Source: Bacilli bacterium
GTDB taxonomy: Bacteria > Bacillota_I > Bacilli_A > RF39 > UBA660
Direction of reading: 5' to 3'
Assembly (NCBI GenBank): GCA_900771805.1
Contig: CAAGPL010000038.1
Location: 1 to 22,049 of the forward strand
DNA: 22,049 nt
The notes beneath the pieces are model-generated. The model ran no database searches. It saw only the letters and a list, made by a program, of their open reading frames with translations, and had not been told where the DNA came from. A program made the position numbers and the translations under genes. Positions 6,828 through 13,250 of the stretch are shown here, piece after piece (position 1 is the first letter of the stretch; every line of letters begins with the position of its first letter).

Positions 6828-7461
6828 TAAAGATAAAGAAAATTGGAATAACTATTTTATAGATAATACAAATATTTTAAAAAATAATTTAAATATAATT
6901 GATAAAGAAAAATTATCTTTAGCTGAAAAAGAAATTACTTTAAAACAACTAGCTTTTTTAGAACTTTTTCCAATAGAAGGAAATTTTGATTCTAATCATT
7001 TAAGAGCAATTCATAAGTTTTTATTTTCTTCTATATATCCATTTGCTGGAGAGTATAGAACGTGTTCTTTAGCAAAGAAAACTGAATTTTATGATCCAGA
7101 ACTTATTAAAGATGAATTATCTAGTGCATTAAATGAATTAAATACCAACATAGAAAAGGTATATGACAAAAGAAGTTATTCATATGTTTTAGCAAATGCA
7201 TATTATTTATTAATGGCAATTCATCCTTTTAGAGAAGGTAATGGAAGAAGTGTAAGAGAATTTTTAAGGGAGTTTGTTTTAGATAAAAACAAACTATTAA
7301 CATTTAATGTTAAACTAGATTTTTCTAAAATGGATAAAGAAAAATTTTTGATGGCAGTTCAATATAGATATATTTATCAAAGCCTTTTAGAAGATGAATT
7401 TTTCAAAGCTTTAGTTCCATTAAAAAAAGAAATAGAAAATCCAGAAAATATTGTAAAATAA
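6817..7461 (+). CDS. Fic-domain protein, probable AMP-transferase toxin
   Basis: A 214-residue single-domain Fic protein. The active-site motif HPFREGNGRSVREFL gives His136, Phe138, Glu140, Asn142, Gly143, Arg144 and Arg147, matching HxFx(D/E)GNGRxxR in full, so it should be catalytically competent to transfer AMP (or another nucleotide) to a protein hydroxyl. The upstream YPFAGEYRT and the flap segment LAKKTEFYDP are also standard Fic features. AAGGAAGAG precedes ATG 6817, which overlaps the antitoxin gene, implying coupled translation. No secretion signal or BID domain is present, so it acts inside its own cell, presumably as the toxin of a toxin-antitoxin pair. Target unknown. Confidence 0.9.
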   Translation: MKNDKDKENWNNYFIDNTNILKNNLNIIDKEKLSLAEKEITLKQLAFLELFPIEGNFDSNHLRAIHKFLFSSIYPFAGEYRTCSLAKKTEFYDPELIKDELSSALNELNTNIEKVYDKRSYSYVLANAYYLLMAIHPFREGNGRSVREFLREFVLDKNKLLTFNVKLDFSKMDKEKFLMAVQYRYIYQSLLEDEFFKALVPLKKEIENPENIVK

Positions 7462-7471
7462 GAGAAAAAAC

Positions 7472-7502
7472 ATAGTATTTTATTGTAAGTACTATTTTTT
7501 TT
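7472..7502 (+). terminator. Intrinsic terminator of the recombinase/Fic operon
   Basis: ATAGTATTT (7472-7480) pairs with AAGTACTAT (7487-7495), nine pairs with one G-U, then T to 7502. Confidence 0.8.
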
Positions 7503-7512
7503 ATGTTATAAT
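7483..7512 (+). promoter_or_regulatory. ppdK promoter overlapping the upstream terminator
   Basis: TTGTAA (7483-7488), 18 bases, then TATAAT (7507-7512) with an upstream TG (extended -10, 7504-7505). The -35 lies in the loop and 3' arm of the terminator hairpin. Confidence 0.6.
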
Positions 7513-7545
7513 TAATTTGTGCTAAATAAAGAAGGAGGAATATAA

Positions 7546-10179
7546 ATGACAAAATGGGTTTACCTTTTTAAAGAAGGTAATGCTGATATGAGAAACTTAC
7601 TTGGTGGTAAGGGAGCTAACTTAGCAGAAATGACTAACATTGGACTTCCAGTTCCTCAAGGTTTCACAATTACAACAGAAGCATGTACTCAGTACTATGA
7701 AGATGGAAGAGAAATTAATTCTGAAATTCAAGAACAAATTAATGAGTACATTGAAAAAATGGAAGAAATCACTGGAAAGAAATTTGGTGATAAAGAAAAT
7801 CCACTTTTAGTTTCTGTAAGATCTGGTGCTAGAGCATCTATGCCAGGTATGATGGATACTATATTAAACTTAGGTTTAAATGAAGACGTTGTAAACGTTA
7901 TTGCTGAAAAATCTAACAATCCGAGATGGGCTTGGGACTGCTACAGAAGATTTATTCAAATGTATTCAGACGTAGTTATGGAAGTTGGTAAGAAGTATTT
8001 TGAACAACTAATAGATGAAATGAAAGAGAAAAAAGGCGTTAAACAAGACGTTGAATTAGATGCTGATGACTTAAAAGAATTAGCAAGACAATTTAAAGAA
8101 GAATATAAATCAAAGATTGGTGAAGATTTCCCAAGTGATCCAAAAGAACAATTAATGGGAGCTGTAAAAGCTGTATTTAGATCATGGGATAATCCACGTG
8201 CAAACGTTTATAGAAGAGATAATGATATTCCATATTCATGGGGTACTGCTGTAAACGTACAAGCTATGGCATTTGGTAATATGGGTGATGACTGTGGTAC
8301 TGGTGTTGCATTTACTCGTGACCCAGCAACTGGTGCTAAAGGATTATTTGGTGAATTCTTAACTAATGCACAAGGTGAAGACGTTGTTGCAGGAGTTCGT
8401 ACTCCAATGCACATCGCTGAAATGGAAGAAAAATTTCCAGAAGCATTTAAGGAATTTAAAGAAGTTTGCAAAACTCTAGAAAATCATTATAGAGATATGC
8501 AAGATATGGAATTTACTGTAGAACATGGTAAACTTTACATGCTTCAAACAAGAAACGGTAAGAGAACTGCACAAGCTGCTTTAAAAATAGCATGTGATTT
8601 AGTAGATGAAGGAATGCGCACAGAAGAAGAAGCTGTAGCTATGATTGATCCTCGTAACTTAGATACATTACTTCACCCACAATTTGATGCTAAAGCATTA
8701 AAAGAAAGCACTCCAGCTGGAAAAGGTCTTGGAGCATCTCCAGGAGCTGCTACAGGTAAGATTGTATTTACTGCTGAAGACGCTTGTGGTTGGGCTGATA
8801 AAGGAGAAAAAGTAGTTTTAGTTAGACTTGAAACTTCTCCAGAAGATATTACTGGTATGAAAGCATCTCAAGGTATCTTAACTGTTCGTGGTGGTATGAC
8901 AAGCCATGCTGCTGTTGTTGCTCGTGGTATGGGTACTTGCTGCGTATCTGGTTGTGGTGATATTATAATGGATGAAGAAAATAAGAAATTTGTTTTAGCA
9001 GGTAAGACTTATCATGAAGGAGATTATATCTCAATAGATGGTTCAACTGGTAACATTTATGATGGTAGGATCCCAACAGTTGATGCTTCAATCGCTGGTG
9101 AGTTTGGTCGTGTTATGGCTTGGGCTGATAAGTACAGAACTTTAAAGGTAAGAACAAACGCTGATACTCCAACTGATGCTAAAAAAGCACGTGAATTAGG
9201 AGCTGAAGGAATCGGTCTTTGCCGTACAGAACACATGTTCTTTGAAGAAGATAGAATAGCAGCATTTAGAGAAATGATTTGTGCTGATACTGTAGAAGAA
9301 AGGGAAGCTGCATTAGATAAGATTTTACCTTATCAACAAAGCGATTTTGAAGCTTTATATGAAGCATTACAAGGATTCCCTGTTACTATAAGATATCTTG
9401 ATCCACCTTTACATGAATTTGTTCCAACAGAAGAAGCAGATATCAAAAAACTTGCTGATGCACAAGGTAAGTCTGTTGAAACAATCAAAGCATTAATTGC
9501 TTCACTTCATGAATTTAACCCAATGATGGGACACAGAGGATGCCGTCTTGCTGTTACTTATCCAGAAATAGCAAAAATGCAAACAAAAGCTGTTATTCGT
9601 GCAGCAATTAATACTAAGAAAAATCATTCAGATTGGAATGTTAAACCTGAAATAATGATTCCACTTGTTTGTGATGATAAAGAATTAAAATACGTTAAGA
9701 AAGTTGTTACTGACACAGCAGATGCAGAAATAAAAGCTTCTGGTATTGATTTAGAGTACGAAGTTGGTACTATGATTGAAATTCCAAGAGCAGCACTTAC
9801 TGCTGATGAAATTGCAAAGGATGCTGATTTCTTCTGCTTTGGTACTAATGACTTAACTCAAATGACTTATGGATTCTCAAGAGATGATGCAGGTAAGTTC
9901 TTAAATGCTTACTATGATAAGAAGATTTTTGAAAATGATCCATTTGCTAAATTAGACCAAGATGGTGTTGGTAAATTAATGGAAACAGCAATTAAACTTG
10001 GAAAACCAGTTAATCCAAACTTACATATTGGTATTTGTGGTGAACATGGTGGAGATCCTTCATCAGTTGAATTCTGCCATAATATTGGACTTAATTATGT
10101 TTCTTGCTCACCATTTAGAGTTCCTATTGCAAGACTTGCTGCTGCACAAGCTGCAATCAAAGCAAAAAAGAACAATTAA
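7546..10179 (+). CDS. ppdK: Pyruvate, phosphate dikinase
   Basis: Interconverts pyruvate + ATP + Pi and PEP + AMP + PPi in the cytoplasm; in fermentative Bacillota it often serves PPi-linked glycolysis. The 877 residues cover the N-terminal ATP-grasp domain (GGKGANLAEM near residue 25, VSVRSGARASMPGMMDTILN, EFTVEHGKLYMLQTRNGKRT), the phosphohistidine domain GGMTSHAAVVARGMG with His454 as phosphocarrier and Thr452 at the site phosphorylated by the PDRP regulator in plant enzymes, and the PEP/pyruvate barrel (LCRTEHMFF, FGTNDLTQMTYGFSRDD, GICGEHGGDP with Cys831). The AAGGAGG site is strong. Codons are visibly more G+C-rich (many CGT Arg and AAC codons) than in neighbours, as in highly expressed genes. 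It is monocistronic; no PDRP regulator gene is nearby. Confidence 0.98.
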   Translation: MTKWVYLFKEGNADMRNLLGGKGANLAEMTNIGLPVPQGFTITTEACTQYYEDGREINSEIQEQINEYIEKMEEITGKKFGDKENPLLVSVRSGARASMPGMMDTILNLGLNEDVVNVIAEKSNNPRWAWDCYRRFIQMYSDVVMEVGKKYFEQLIDEMKEKKGVKQDVELDADDLKELARQFKEEYKSKIGEDFPSDPKEQLMGAVKAVFRSWDNPRANVYRRDNDIPYSWGTAVNVQAMAFGNMGDDCGTGVAFTRDPATGAKGLFGEFLTNAQGEDVVAGVRTPMHIAEMEEKFPEAFKEFKEVCKTLENHYRDMQDMEFTVEHGKLYMLQTRNGKRTAQAALKIACDLVDEGMRTEEEAVAMIDPRNLDTLLHPQFDAKALKESTPAGKGLGASPGAATGKIVFTAEDACGWADKGEKVVLVRLETSPEDITGMKASQGILTVRGGMTSHAAVVARGMGTCCVSGCGDIIMDEENKKFVLAGKTYHEGDYISIDGSTGNIYDGRIPTVDASIAGEFGRVMAWADKYRTLKVRTNADTPTDAKKARELGAEGIGLCRTEHMFFEEDRIAAFREMICADTVEEREAALDKILPYQQSDFEALYEALQGFPVTIRYLDPPLHEFVPTEEADIKKLADAQGKSVETIKALIASLHEFNPMMGHRGCRLAVTYPEIAKMQTKAVIRAAINTKKNHSDWNVKPEIMIPLVCDDKELKYVKKVVTDTADAEIKASGIDLEYEVGTMIEIPRAALTADEIAKDADFFCFGTNDLTQMTYGFSRDDAGKFLNAYYDKKIFENDPFAKLDQDGVGKLMETAIKLGKPVNPNLHIGICGEHGGDPSSVEFCHNIGLNYVSCSPFRVPIARLAAAQAAIKAKKNN

Positions 10180-10189
10180 TAAAAATATA

Positions 10190-10216
10190 AAAGGCTAGGT
10201 AAAACTAGTCTTTTTT
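10190..10216 (+). terminator. Intrinsic terminator of ppdK
   Basis: AAGGCTAG (10191-10198) pairs with CTAGTCTT (10205-10212), eight pairs with one G-U, followed by T to 10216. Confidence 0.8.
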
Positions 10217-10235
10217 GATATAACGTATATAGGGT

Positions 10236-10400
10236 GTGAAATTATATCAAGAATCTTCAGAAGAATATTTAAATTATATTAAAGAGATAAATAATAATAA
10301 ATTTGATAGTTATAATAAGTTACAGGATTATTTGTATCAATTGTTACAAAATAGTATTAATATATATGATAACGAAGAAATACACAATAAGTCAATTTAG
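10236..10400 (+). pseudogene. Small open frame, possible mini-gene or decayed remnant
   Basis: The stretch 10217-10497 carries no clear gene but holds a 54-codon frame from GTG 10236 to TAG 10400 (beginning KLYQESSEEYLNYIKEINNN, mixed polar and aromatic, protein-like). After the stop, a different frame continues with VNLVYFVSNLTDEQVVIKWK before a TAA near 10455, which suggests a frameshifted older gene. The Shine-Dalgarno is poor (AGGG only two bases before GTG). An extended -10 (TG-A-TATAAC, 10216-10224) precedes it and a separate terminator (10469-10496) closes the stretch, so it looks like a transcription unit of its own. It could be a small protein, a small RNA or a remnant; no homologue is recognised. 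Confidence 0.3.
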
Positions 10401-10468
10401 TTTATTTTGTTTCAAACCTTACAGATGAACAAGTTGTTATCAAATGGAAGAAAAATTAAAATTGTAAG

Positions 10469-10496
10469 AATTAAGTGGAAATATACTTAATTTTTT
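10469..10496 (+). terminator. Intrinsic terminator upstream of the HTH/Bro-N pair
   Basis: AATTAAGT (10469-10476) pairs perfectly with ACTTAATT (10485-10492) around an 8-nt loop, then T to 10496. No recognised gene precedes it, which implies a transcript from the 10217-10468 stretch. Confidence 0.7.
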
Positions 10497-10497
10497 G

Positions 10498-10527
10498 TTG
10501 ATTTGAGTGTTGCATATATGCTACAAT
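10498..10527 (+). promoter_or_regulatory. Promoter of the HTH/Bro-N operon
   Basis: TTGATT (10498-10503), 18 bases, TACAAT (10522-10527) with TGC directly before it (extended -10). It starts two bases after a terminator. The predicted RNA start near 10534 leaves a very short leader before the GAGGT ribosome site. Confidence 0.65.
10508..10525 (+). promoter_or_regulatory. Palindromic operator candidate overlapping the -10
   Basis: TGTTGCATATATGCTACA is an 18-base inverted repeat (8 of 9 positions symmetric; perfect core GCATATATGC at 10512-10521) lying between the -35 and -10 and into the -10. Its position suits repression by the HTH protein encoded immediately downstream, as in autoregulated antitoxins and phage-type repressors. 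Binding is inferred. Confidence 0.55.
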
Positions 10528-10547
10528 ATATTTGTGAGGTAATAACT

Positions 10548-10796
10548 ATGAAAAATATAAAAAATGAAATAATAAATGATAATGAATTTGATTTAATATG
10601 TGAATATATAAAATTAAGAAATGAATCAAATATTAGTCAATCAGAACTATCAAGAAGAGTTGGTATAGCAAGATCAACTGTTGCCAGAATGGAAAAAAAT
10701 TTACATTCAATATCACTTGGAACTTTTACTAAGTTGTTAGAAGTAATGAATTATGAATTACAAATAGTAAAAAAGGAGGATAATAATGGAAAATAA
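10548..10796 (+). CDS. Small HTH (XRE/Cro-type) regulator
   Basis: An 82-residue DNA-binding protein. Residues 29-52 (ISQSELSRRVGIARSTVARMEK) are a clear Cro/C1-type helix-turn-helix, followed by the helical segment LGTFTKLLEVMNYELQIVKK common in HigA-like and XRE antitoxins. I chose ATG 10548, with GAGGT seven bases ahead; the frame reaches back to a TTG at 10503, but that lies in the promoter. Its stop overlaps the Bro-N gene by 11 bases, so the two are co-translated. The palindrome over the promoter suggests autorepression. It could be an antitoxin or a phage-like repressor paired with the antirepressor-like downstream protein. Confidence 0.85.
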   Translation: MKNIKNEIINDNEFDLICEYIKLRNESNISQSELSRRVGIARSTVARMEKNLHSISLGTFTKLLEVMNYELQIVKKEDNNGK

Positions 10797-11643
10797 TAAA
10801 TTAGAAACGATTTCAAATCTTTTCGAGGATAATGAAATAAGAAGTGTTTGGGATAATGATAAAGAAGAATATTATTTTAGTGTTGTTGATGTTATTAGTG
10901 CATTAACTAATGCTAATATTCCAAGAAATTACTGGAGTGATTTAAAAAGAAAATTAAAAGAAGAAGGAAGTCAGTTGCACGAAAAAATCGTGCAACTCAA
11001 AATGAAGTCAAAAAAAGATGAAAAAAATTATTTGACTGACACTTTAGATACTAAAGGAATATTAAGATTAATTGAATCCGTTCCTAGTCCTAAGGCTGAA
11101 CCTTTTAAATTGTGGCTTGCTAATTTAGGTAGTGAAAGAATAGACGAGGTATTTGATCCAGAAGTGGCTGCTAATAGAGTCGTCAATTATTATCGTGCTA
11201 AAGGTTATACTGATGAATGGATTAAACAAAGATTAATTGGAATTGTTGATAGATTTCAACTAACTGACATTTGGAAAGATAGTGGGATTGAACACTCAAT
11301 TGAATTTGCACTACTTACAAATGAAATATACAAGACTTGGTCTGGTATGAAGGCAAATGAATATAAAGAATTTAAAGGGATAAGAAAAGAATCACTAAGA
11401 GATAATATGACAGATATAGAAGTTCTTTTAACTGATTTAGGTGAAGTTGCAACTCGTGATATTTCAAGAGAAGAGCACCCTAAAGGATTTAAAGAAAATA
11501 TGAGTGTTGCTAAGCGTGGTGGGCAAGTTGCAAAAGATGCTAGAAATTCATATGAAAAAGCTACAAGTAAATCAGCTATTTCAAAAAATAATTCATTAAA
11601 TTATAAATATATAGATGACAATAAAAGAATAGAAAATAAATAG
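10786..11643 (+). CDS. Bro-N domain protein (phage antirepressor-like)
   Basis: A 285-residue protein. Residues about 10-115 (RSVWDNDKEEYYFSVVDVIS, then NYWSDLKRKLKEEG, SQLHEKIVQLKM and GILRLIESVPSPKAEPFKLW) match the Bro-N domain of phage antirepressors and baculovirus BRO proteins. The C-terminal half (LLTDLGEVATRDISREEHPK, then VAKRGGQVAKDARNSYEK) is the conserved tail of bacterial chromosomal Bro-N proteins. Such proteins bind DNA or regulators; none of this type has a role I can state with certainty. AAGGAGG lies before ATG 10786, inside the end of the HTH gene. A perfect 10-bp inverted repeat lies in its coding sequence at 10973-10997. The pair stands between terminators with no other phage genes. 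Confidence 0.85.
   Translation: MENNKLETISNLFEDNEIRSVWDNDKEEYYFSVVDVISALTNANIPRNYWSDLKRKLKEEGSQLHEKIVQLKMKSKKDEKNYLTDTLDTKGILRLIESVPSPKAEPFKLWLANLGSERIDEVFDPEVAANRVVNYYRAKGYTDEWIKQRLIGIVDRFQLTDIWKDSGIEHSIEFALLTNEIYKTWSGMKANEYKEFKGIRKESLRDNMTDIEVLLTDLGEVATRDISREEHPKGFKENMSVAKRGGQVAKDARNSYEKATSKSAISKNNSLNYKYIDDNKRIENK
10973..10997 (+). repeat. Perfect hairpin inside the Bro-N gene
   Basis: AGTTGCACGA (10973-10982) and TCGTGCAACT (10988-10997) are perfectly complementary across a 5-nt A loop. They encode the SQLHEKIVQL segment. This is among the most G+C-rich and stable stems seen within a coding region in the window. Confidence 0.75.
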
Positions 11644-11647
11644 ATAT

Positions 11648-11675
11648 AAAAATACTTGTCATAAAGTATTTTTTT
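11648..11675 (+). terminator. Intrinsic terminator of the HTH/Bro-N operon
   Basis: AAAAATACTT (11648-11657) pairs with AAGTATTTTT (11664-11673) around the loop GTCATA, then T to 11675. Confidence 0.85.
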
Positions 11676-11685
11676 ATTATATAAT
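11656..11685 (+). promoter_or_regulatory. frr promoter overlapping the upstream terminator
   Basis: TTGTCA (11656-11661), 18 bases, TATAAT (11680-11685). The -35 straddles the 5' arm and loop of the preceding terminator. Confidence 0.6.
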
Positions 11686-11709
11686 ATAAATATATGAAAG
11701 AGGGATATA

Positions 11710-12255
11710 ATGATAGATGAAATTTTATTAGAAGCAGAAGACAAAATGCAAAAAGCAATTAATGTTATGGAAAATAGATTTTTGAATGTTAGAGCAGGGC
11801 GAGCAAATCCTAGAATATTAGATAAAATAGAAGTTGAATATTATGGAGTATCAACTCCATTAATACAATTAGCAACAATATCTGTTCCAGAAGCTAGAAA
11901 GCTAGTTATTAAACCTTTTGATAGATCAAGTATAGGGTCAATAGAAAAAGCTATTTTTGAAGCTAATATAGGACTTACACCTAATAATAATGGTGAAGTT
12001 GTTATGCTTATTATTCCAGAGCTTACAGAAGAAAGAAGAAAAGAATATGTAAAAGAAGCAAAAACAATAGAAGAAGAAGCTAAAATAGCACTTAGAAATA
12101 TAAGACAAGAAGCTAATAACGATATTAAAAAAATAGAAATTCCAGAAGACGATATTAAAAAAGGACAGGATTTTGTTCAAGAATTAATAAATAAATATAA
12201 TAAAATAGCAGAAGAAAAATTAAAAACAAAAGAAAAAGAACTTATGGAAATATAG
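11710..12255 (+). CDS. frr: Ribosome recycling factor
   Basis: Splits post-termination ribosomes together with EF-G. The 181 residues (family about 185) begin with the long helix EDKMQKAINVMENRFLNVRAGRANPRILDKIEVEYYG, in which NVRAGRANP is the RRF signature. They continue through the beta domain (TPLIQLATISVPEARKLVIKPFD, IGLTPNNNGEVVMLIIPELT) and end in the second and third helices of the bundle. AGAGGG lies before ATG 11710. In many bacteria frr follows pyrH and tsf; here it is monocistronic behind its own promoter, with the Bro-N cassette upstream. Confidence 0.97.
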   Translation: MIDEILLEAEDKMQKAINVMENRFLNVRAGRANPRILDKIEVEYYGVSTPLIQLATISVPEARKLVIKPFDRSSIGSIEKAIFEANIGLTPNNNGEVVMLIIPELTEERRKEYVKEAKTIEEEAKIALRNIRQEANNDIKKIEIPEDDIKKGQDFVQELINKYNKIAEEKLKTKEKELMEI

Positions 12256-12285
12256 ACAGTAATTAAAAATTATTGTCTTTTTTTT
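12254..12285 (+). terminator. Intrinsic terminator of frr
   Basis: AGACAGTAATT (12254-12264) pairs with AATTATTGTCT (12268-12278), eleven pairs with one G-U, a 3-nt loop and eight T. The stop codon overlaps the 5' arm. Confidence 0.85.
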
Positions 12286-12301
12286 AAAAAGCAAGTATAA
12301 T
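12273..12301 (+). promoter_or_regulatory. Promoter overlapping the frr terminator
   Basis: TTGTCT (12273-12278), 17 bases, TATAAT (12296-12301). The -35 is part of the 3' arm of the frr terminator. Confidence 0.5.
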
Positions 12302-12323
12302 TAATTATAGTAGGAGGCTACCT

Positions 12324-12974
12324 ATGAAAAAAGAAAAAAGAAATATATTAATTTTATCATTTGTTATTATTTTAGTTATTATATTTAGTTATTTAATGTT
12401 TATATCAGGTACAACTAATAAATTAAGGGCAACTTTAAATAGAAAAAATGTATATAATAAGGAAAATAATGCTAGTTTCTATCCTATTATAAATATGGTT
12501 ATTAACTCAAGTGGAGAATCATTAGTTAATAGTGACGTTACTCTTAATATAATAGGTGAATCCATATATAATATAGATAAAGTTTACTATTCATATGATG
12601 GTAAAAAATGGTATGATAATTATTATTCATTTTCTAAAGGAAAAAATGCTAATATAAAATTAGTGTTTAATAAAACTATGAATAAAAAAGTATACATAAA
12701 AATAGAAAATGAAATGGGTTATAAAAGTTACCCATATGAAACAACTATTAATATAGATAAAGAAAAACCTACTATAAAAATTAATTCAAATGATATTTTA
12801 ATAAATGATAATTATGAATTATCAAGTATTTTATTATCTAACGATAAAGAAAATTTTGATGAAATAAAAATATCAGGTAAAAAAAATATATTAAATATAA
12901 ATGAAGTAAATTATAAATATATTAAAGTAGTTGACAAAGCTGGTAATATAAGTGAATTAAAAAAAGTTAAGTAG
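12324..12974 (+). CDS. Membrane-anchored extracellular protein with Ig-like repeats
   Basis: A 216-residue protein with a basic start (MKKEKR) and one long hydrophobic segment at about residues 8-28, either a signal-anchor or an uncleaved signal. The remainder should be outside the cell. It looks like two beta-sandwich modules: about 55-147 (containing VYYSYDGKKWYDNYY) and about 148-216 (DKEKPTIKIN at the start, KYIKVVDKAGNISELKKVK at the end). The KPTI and VxDKAGN signatures are typical of bacterial Ig-like/cadherin-like surface modules. No LPXTG or other sorting signal is present. AGGAGG precedes ATG 12324. Probably a small cell-surface protein; function unknown. Its terminator overlaps the stop codon. 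Confidence 0.7.
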   Translation: MKKEKRNILILSFVIILVIIFSYLMFISGTTNKLRATLNRKNVYNKENNASFYPIINMVINSSGESLVNSDVTLNIIGESIYNIDKVYYSYDGKKWYDNYYSFSKGKNANIKLVFNKTMNKKVYIKIENEMGYKSYPYETTINIDKEKPTIKINSNDILINDNYELSSILLSNDKENFDEIKISGKKNILNINEVNYKYIKVVDKAGNISELKKVK

Positions 12975-12989
12975 CTTGCTTAACTTTTT
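12962..12989 (+). terminator. Intrinsic terminator before the pheS leader
   Basis: AAAAGTTAAG (12962-12971) pairs with CTTAACTTTT (12979-12988) around the loop TAGCTTG, which holds the TAG stop. A T-rich tail follows. Confidence 0.75.
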
Positions 12990-13004
12990 ATTTTATGTTA
13001 AAAT
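12976..13004 (+). promoter_or_regulatory. pheST promoter overlapping the upstream terminator
   Basis: TTGCTT (12976-12981; weak), 17 bases, TAAAAT (12999-13004) with TG at 12996-12997 (extended -10). Transcription would begin near 13011, at the start of the T-box. Confidence 0.5.
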
Positions 13005-13010
13005 ATCTTT

Positions 13011-13229
13011 TAGAAAAAGCAATGAAAAAGAGTAGTAATAAGTAAAAAGCTAATAGAGAGTTAGTGGTTGGTGGAAACTAATAGTAATAACTTATGAATT
13101 CACTTTGGAGCTGGATAACTATAAAGTTATCACGTATATCTTACGTTACAAGAAATTAAGTGCATAGTAAATCTATGAAACAAGGTGGTACCACGGATAA
13201 AAATTCGCCCTTGTCTCATGGATTTTTTT
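13011..13229 (+). promoter_or_regulatory. T-box riboswitch (Phe) upstream of pheST
   Basis: The leader senses uncharged tRNA-Phe and controls read-through into pheST. Stem I begins with the usual GCAATGA...AGTA-type opening, then AGAGAGTTAGTGGTTGGTGG, and the specifier region GAATTCACTTTGGAG, in which TTC (13099-13101) reads as a Phe codon followed by A. The T-box AAGGTGGTACCACGG is at 13182-13196. The terminator pairs AATCTATGAAACAAGG (13170-13185) with CCTTGTCTCATGGATT (13209-13224), 16 pairs with two G-U, followed by T to 13229. The 5' arm shares bases with the T-box, so antiterminator and terminator are mutually exclusive, as expected. The Phe assignment agrees with the genes it controls. 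Confidence 0.95.
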
Positions 13230-13250
13230 ATATTAAAGGAGGAATAAAAA

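Noticed and set aside
5700..7461. Att sites or inverted repeats bounding an integrative element around the recombinase
   Set aside because: No direct or inverted repeats flanking the block were found by eye. The recombinase has housekeeping Xer size and motifs, so an element boundary is not supported.
7728..8471. Minus-strand open frames inside ppdK
   Set aside because: They lie opposite a highly conserved gene, lack ribosome sites and encode low-complexity Ser/Phe-rich sequence.
9998..10198. Plus-strand 66-codon frame overlapping the end of ppdK
   Set aside because: It is a shifted frame of conserved ppdK sequence with no ribosome site.
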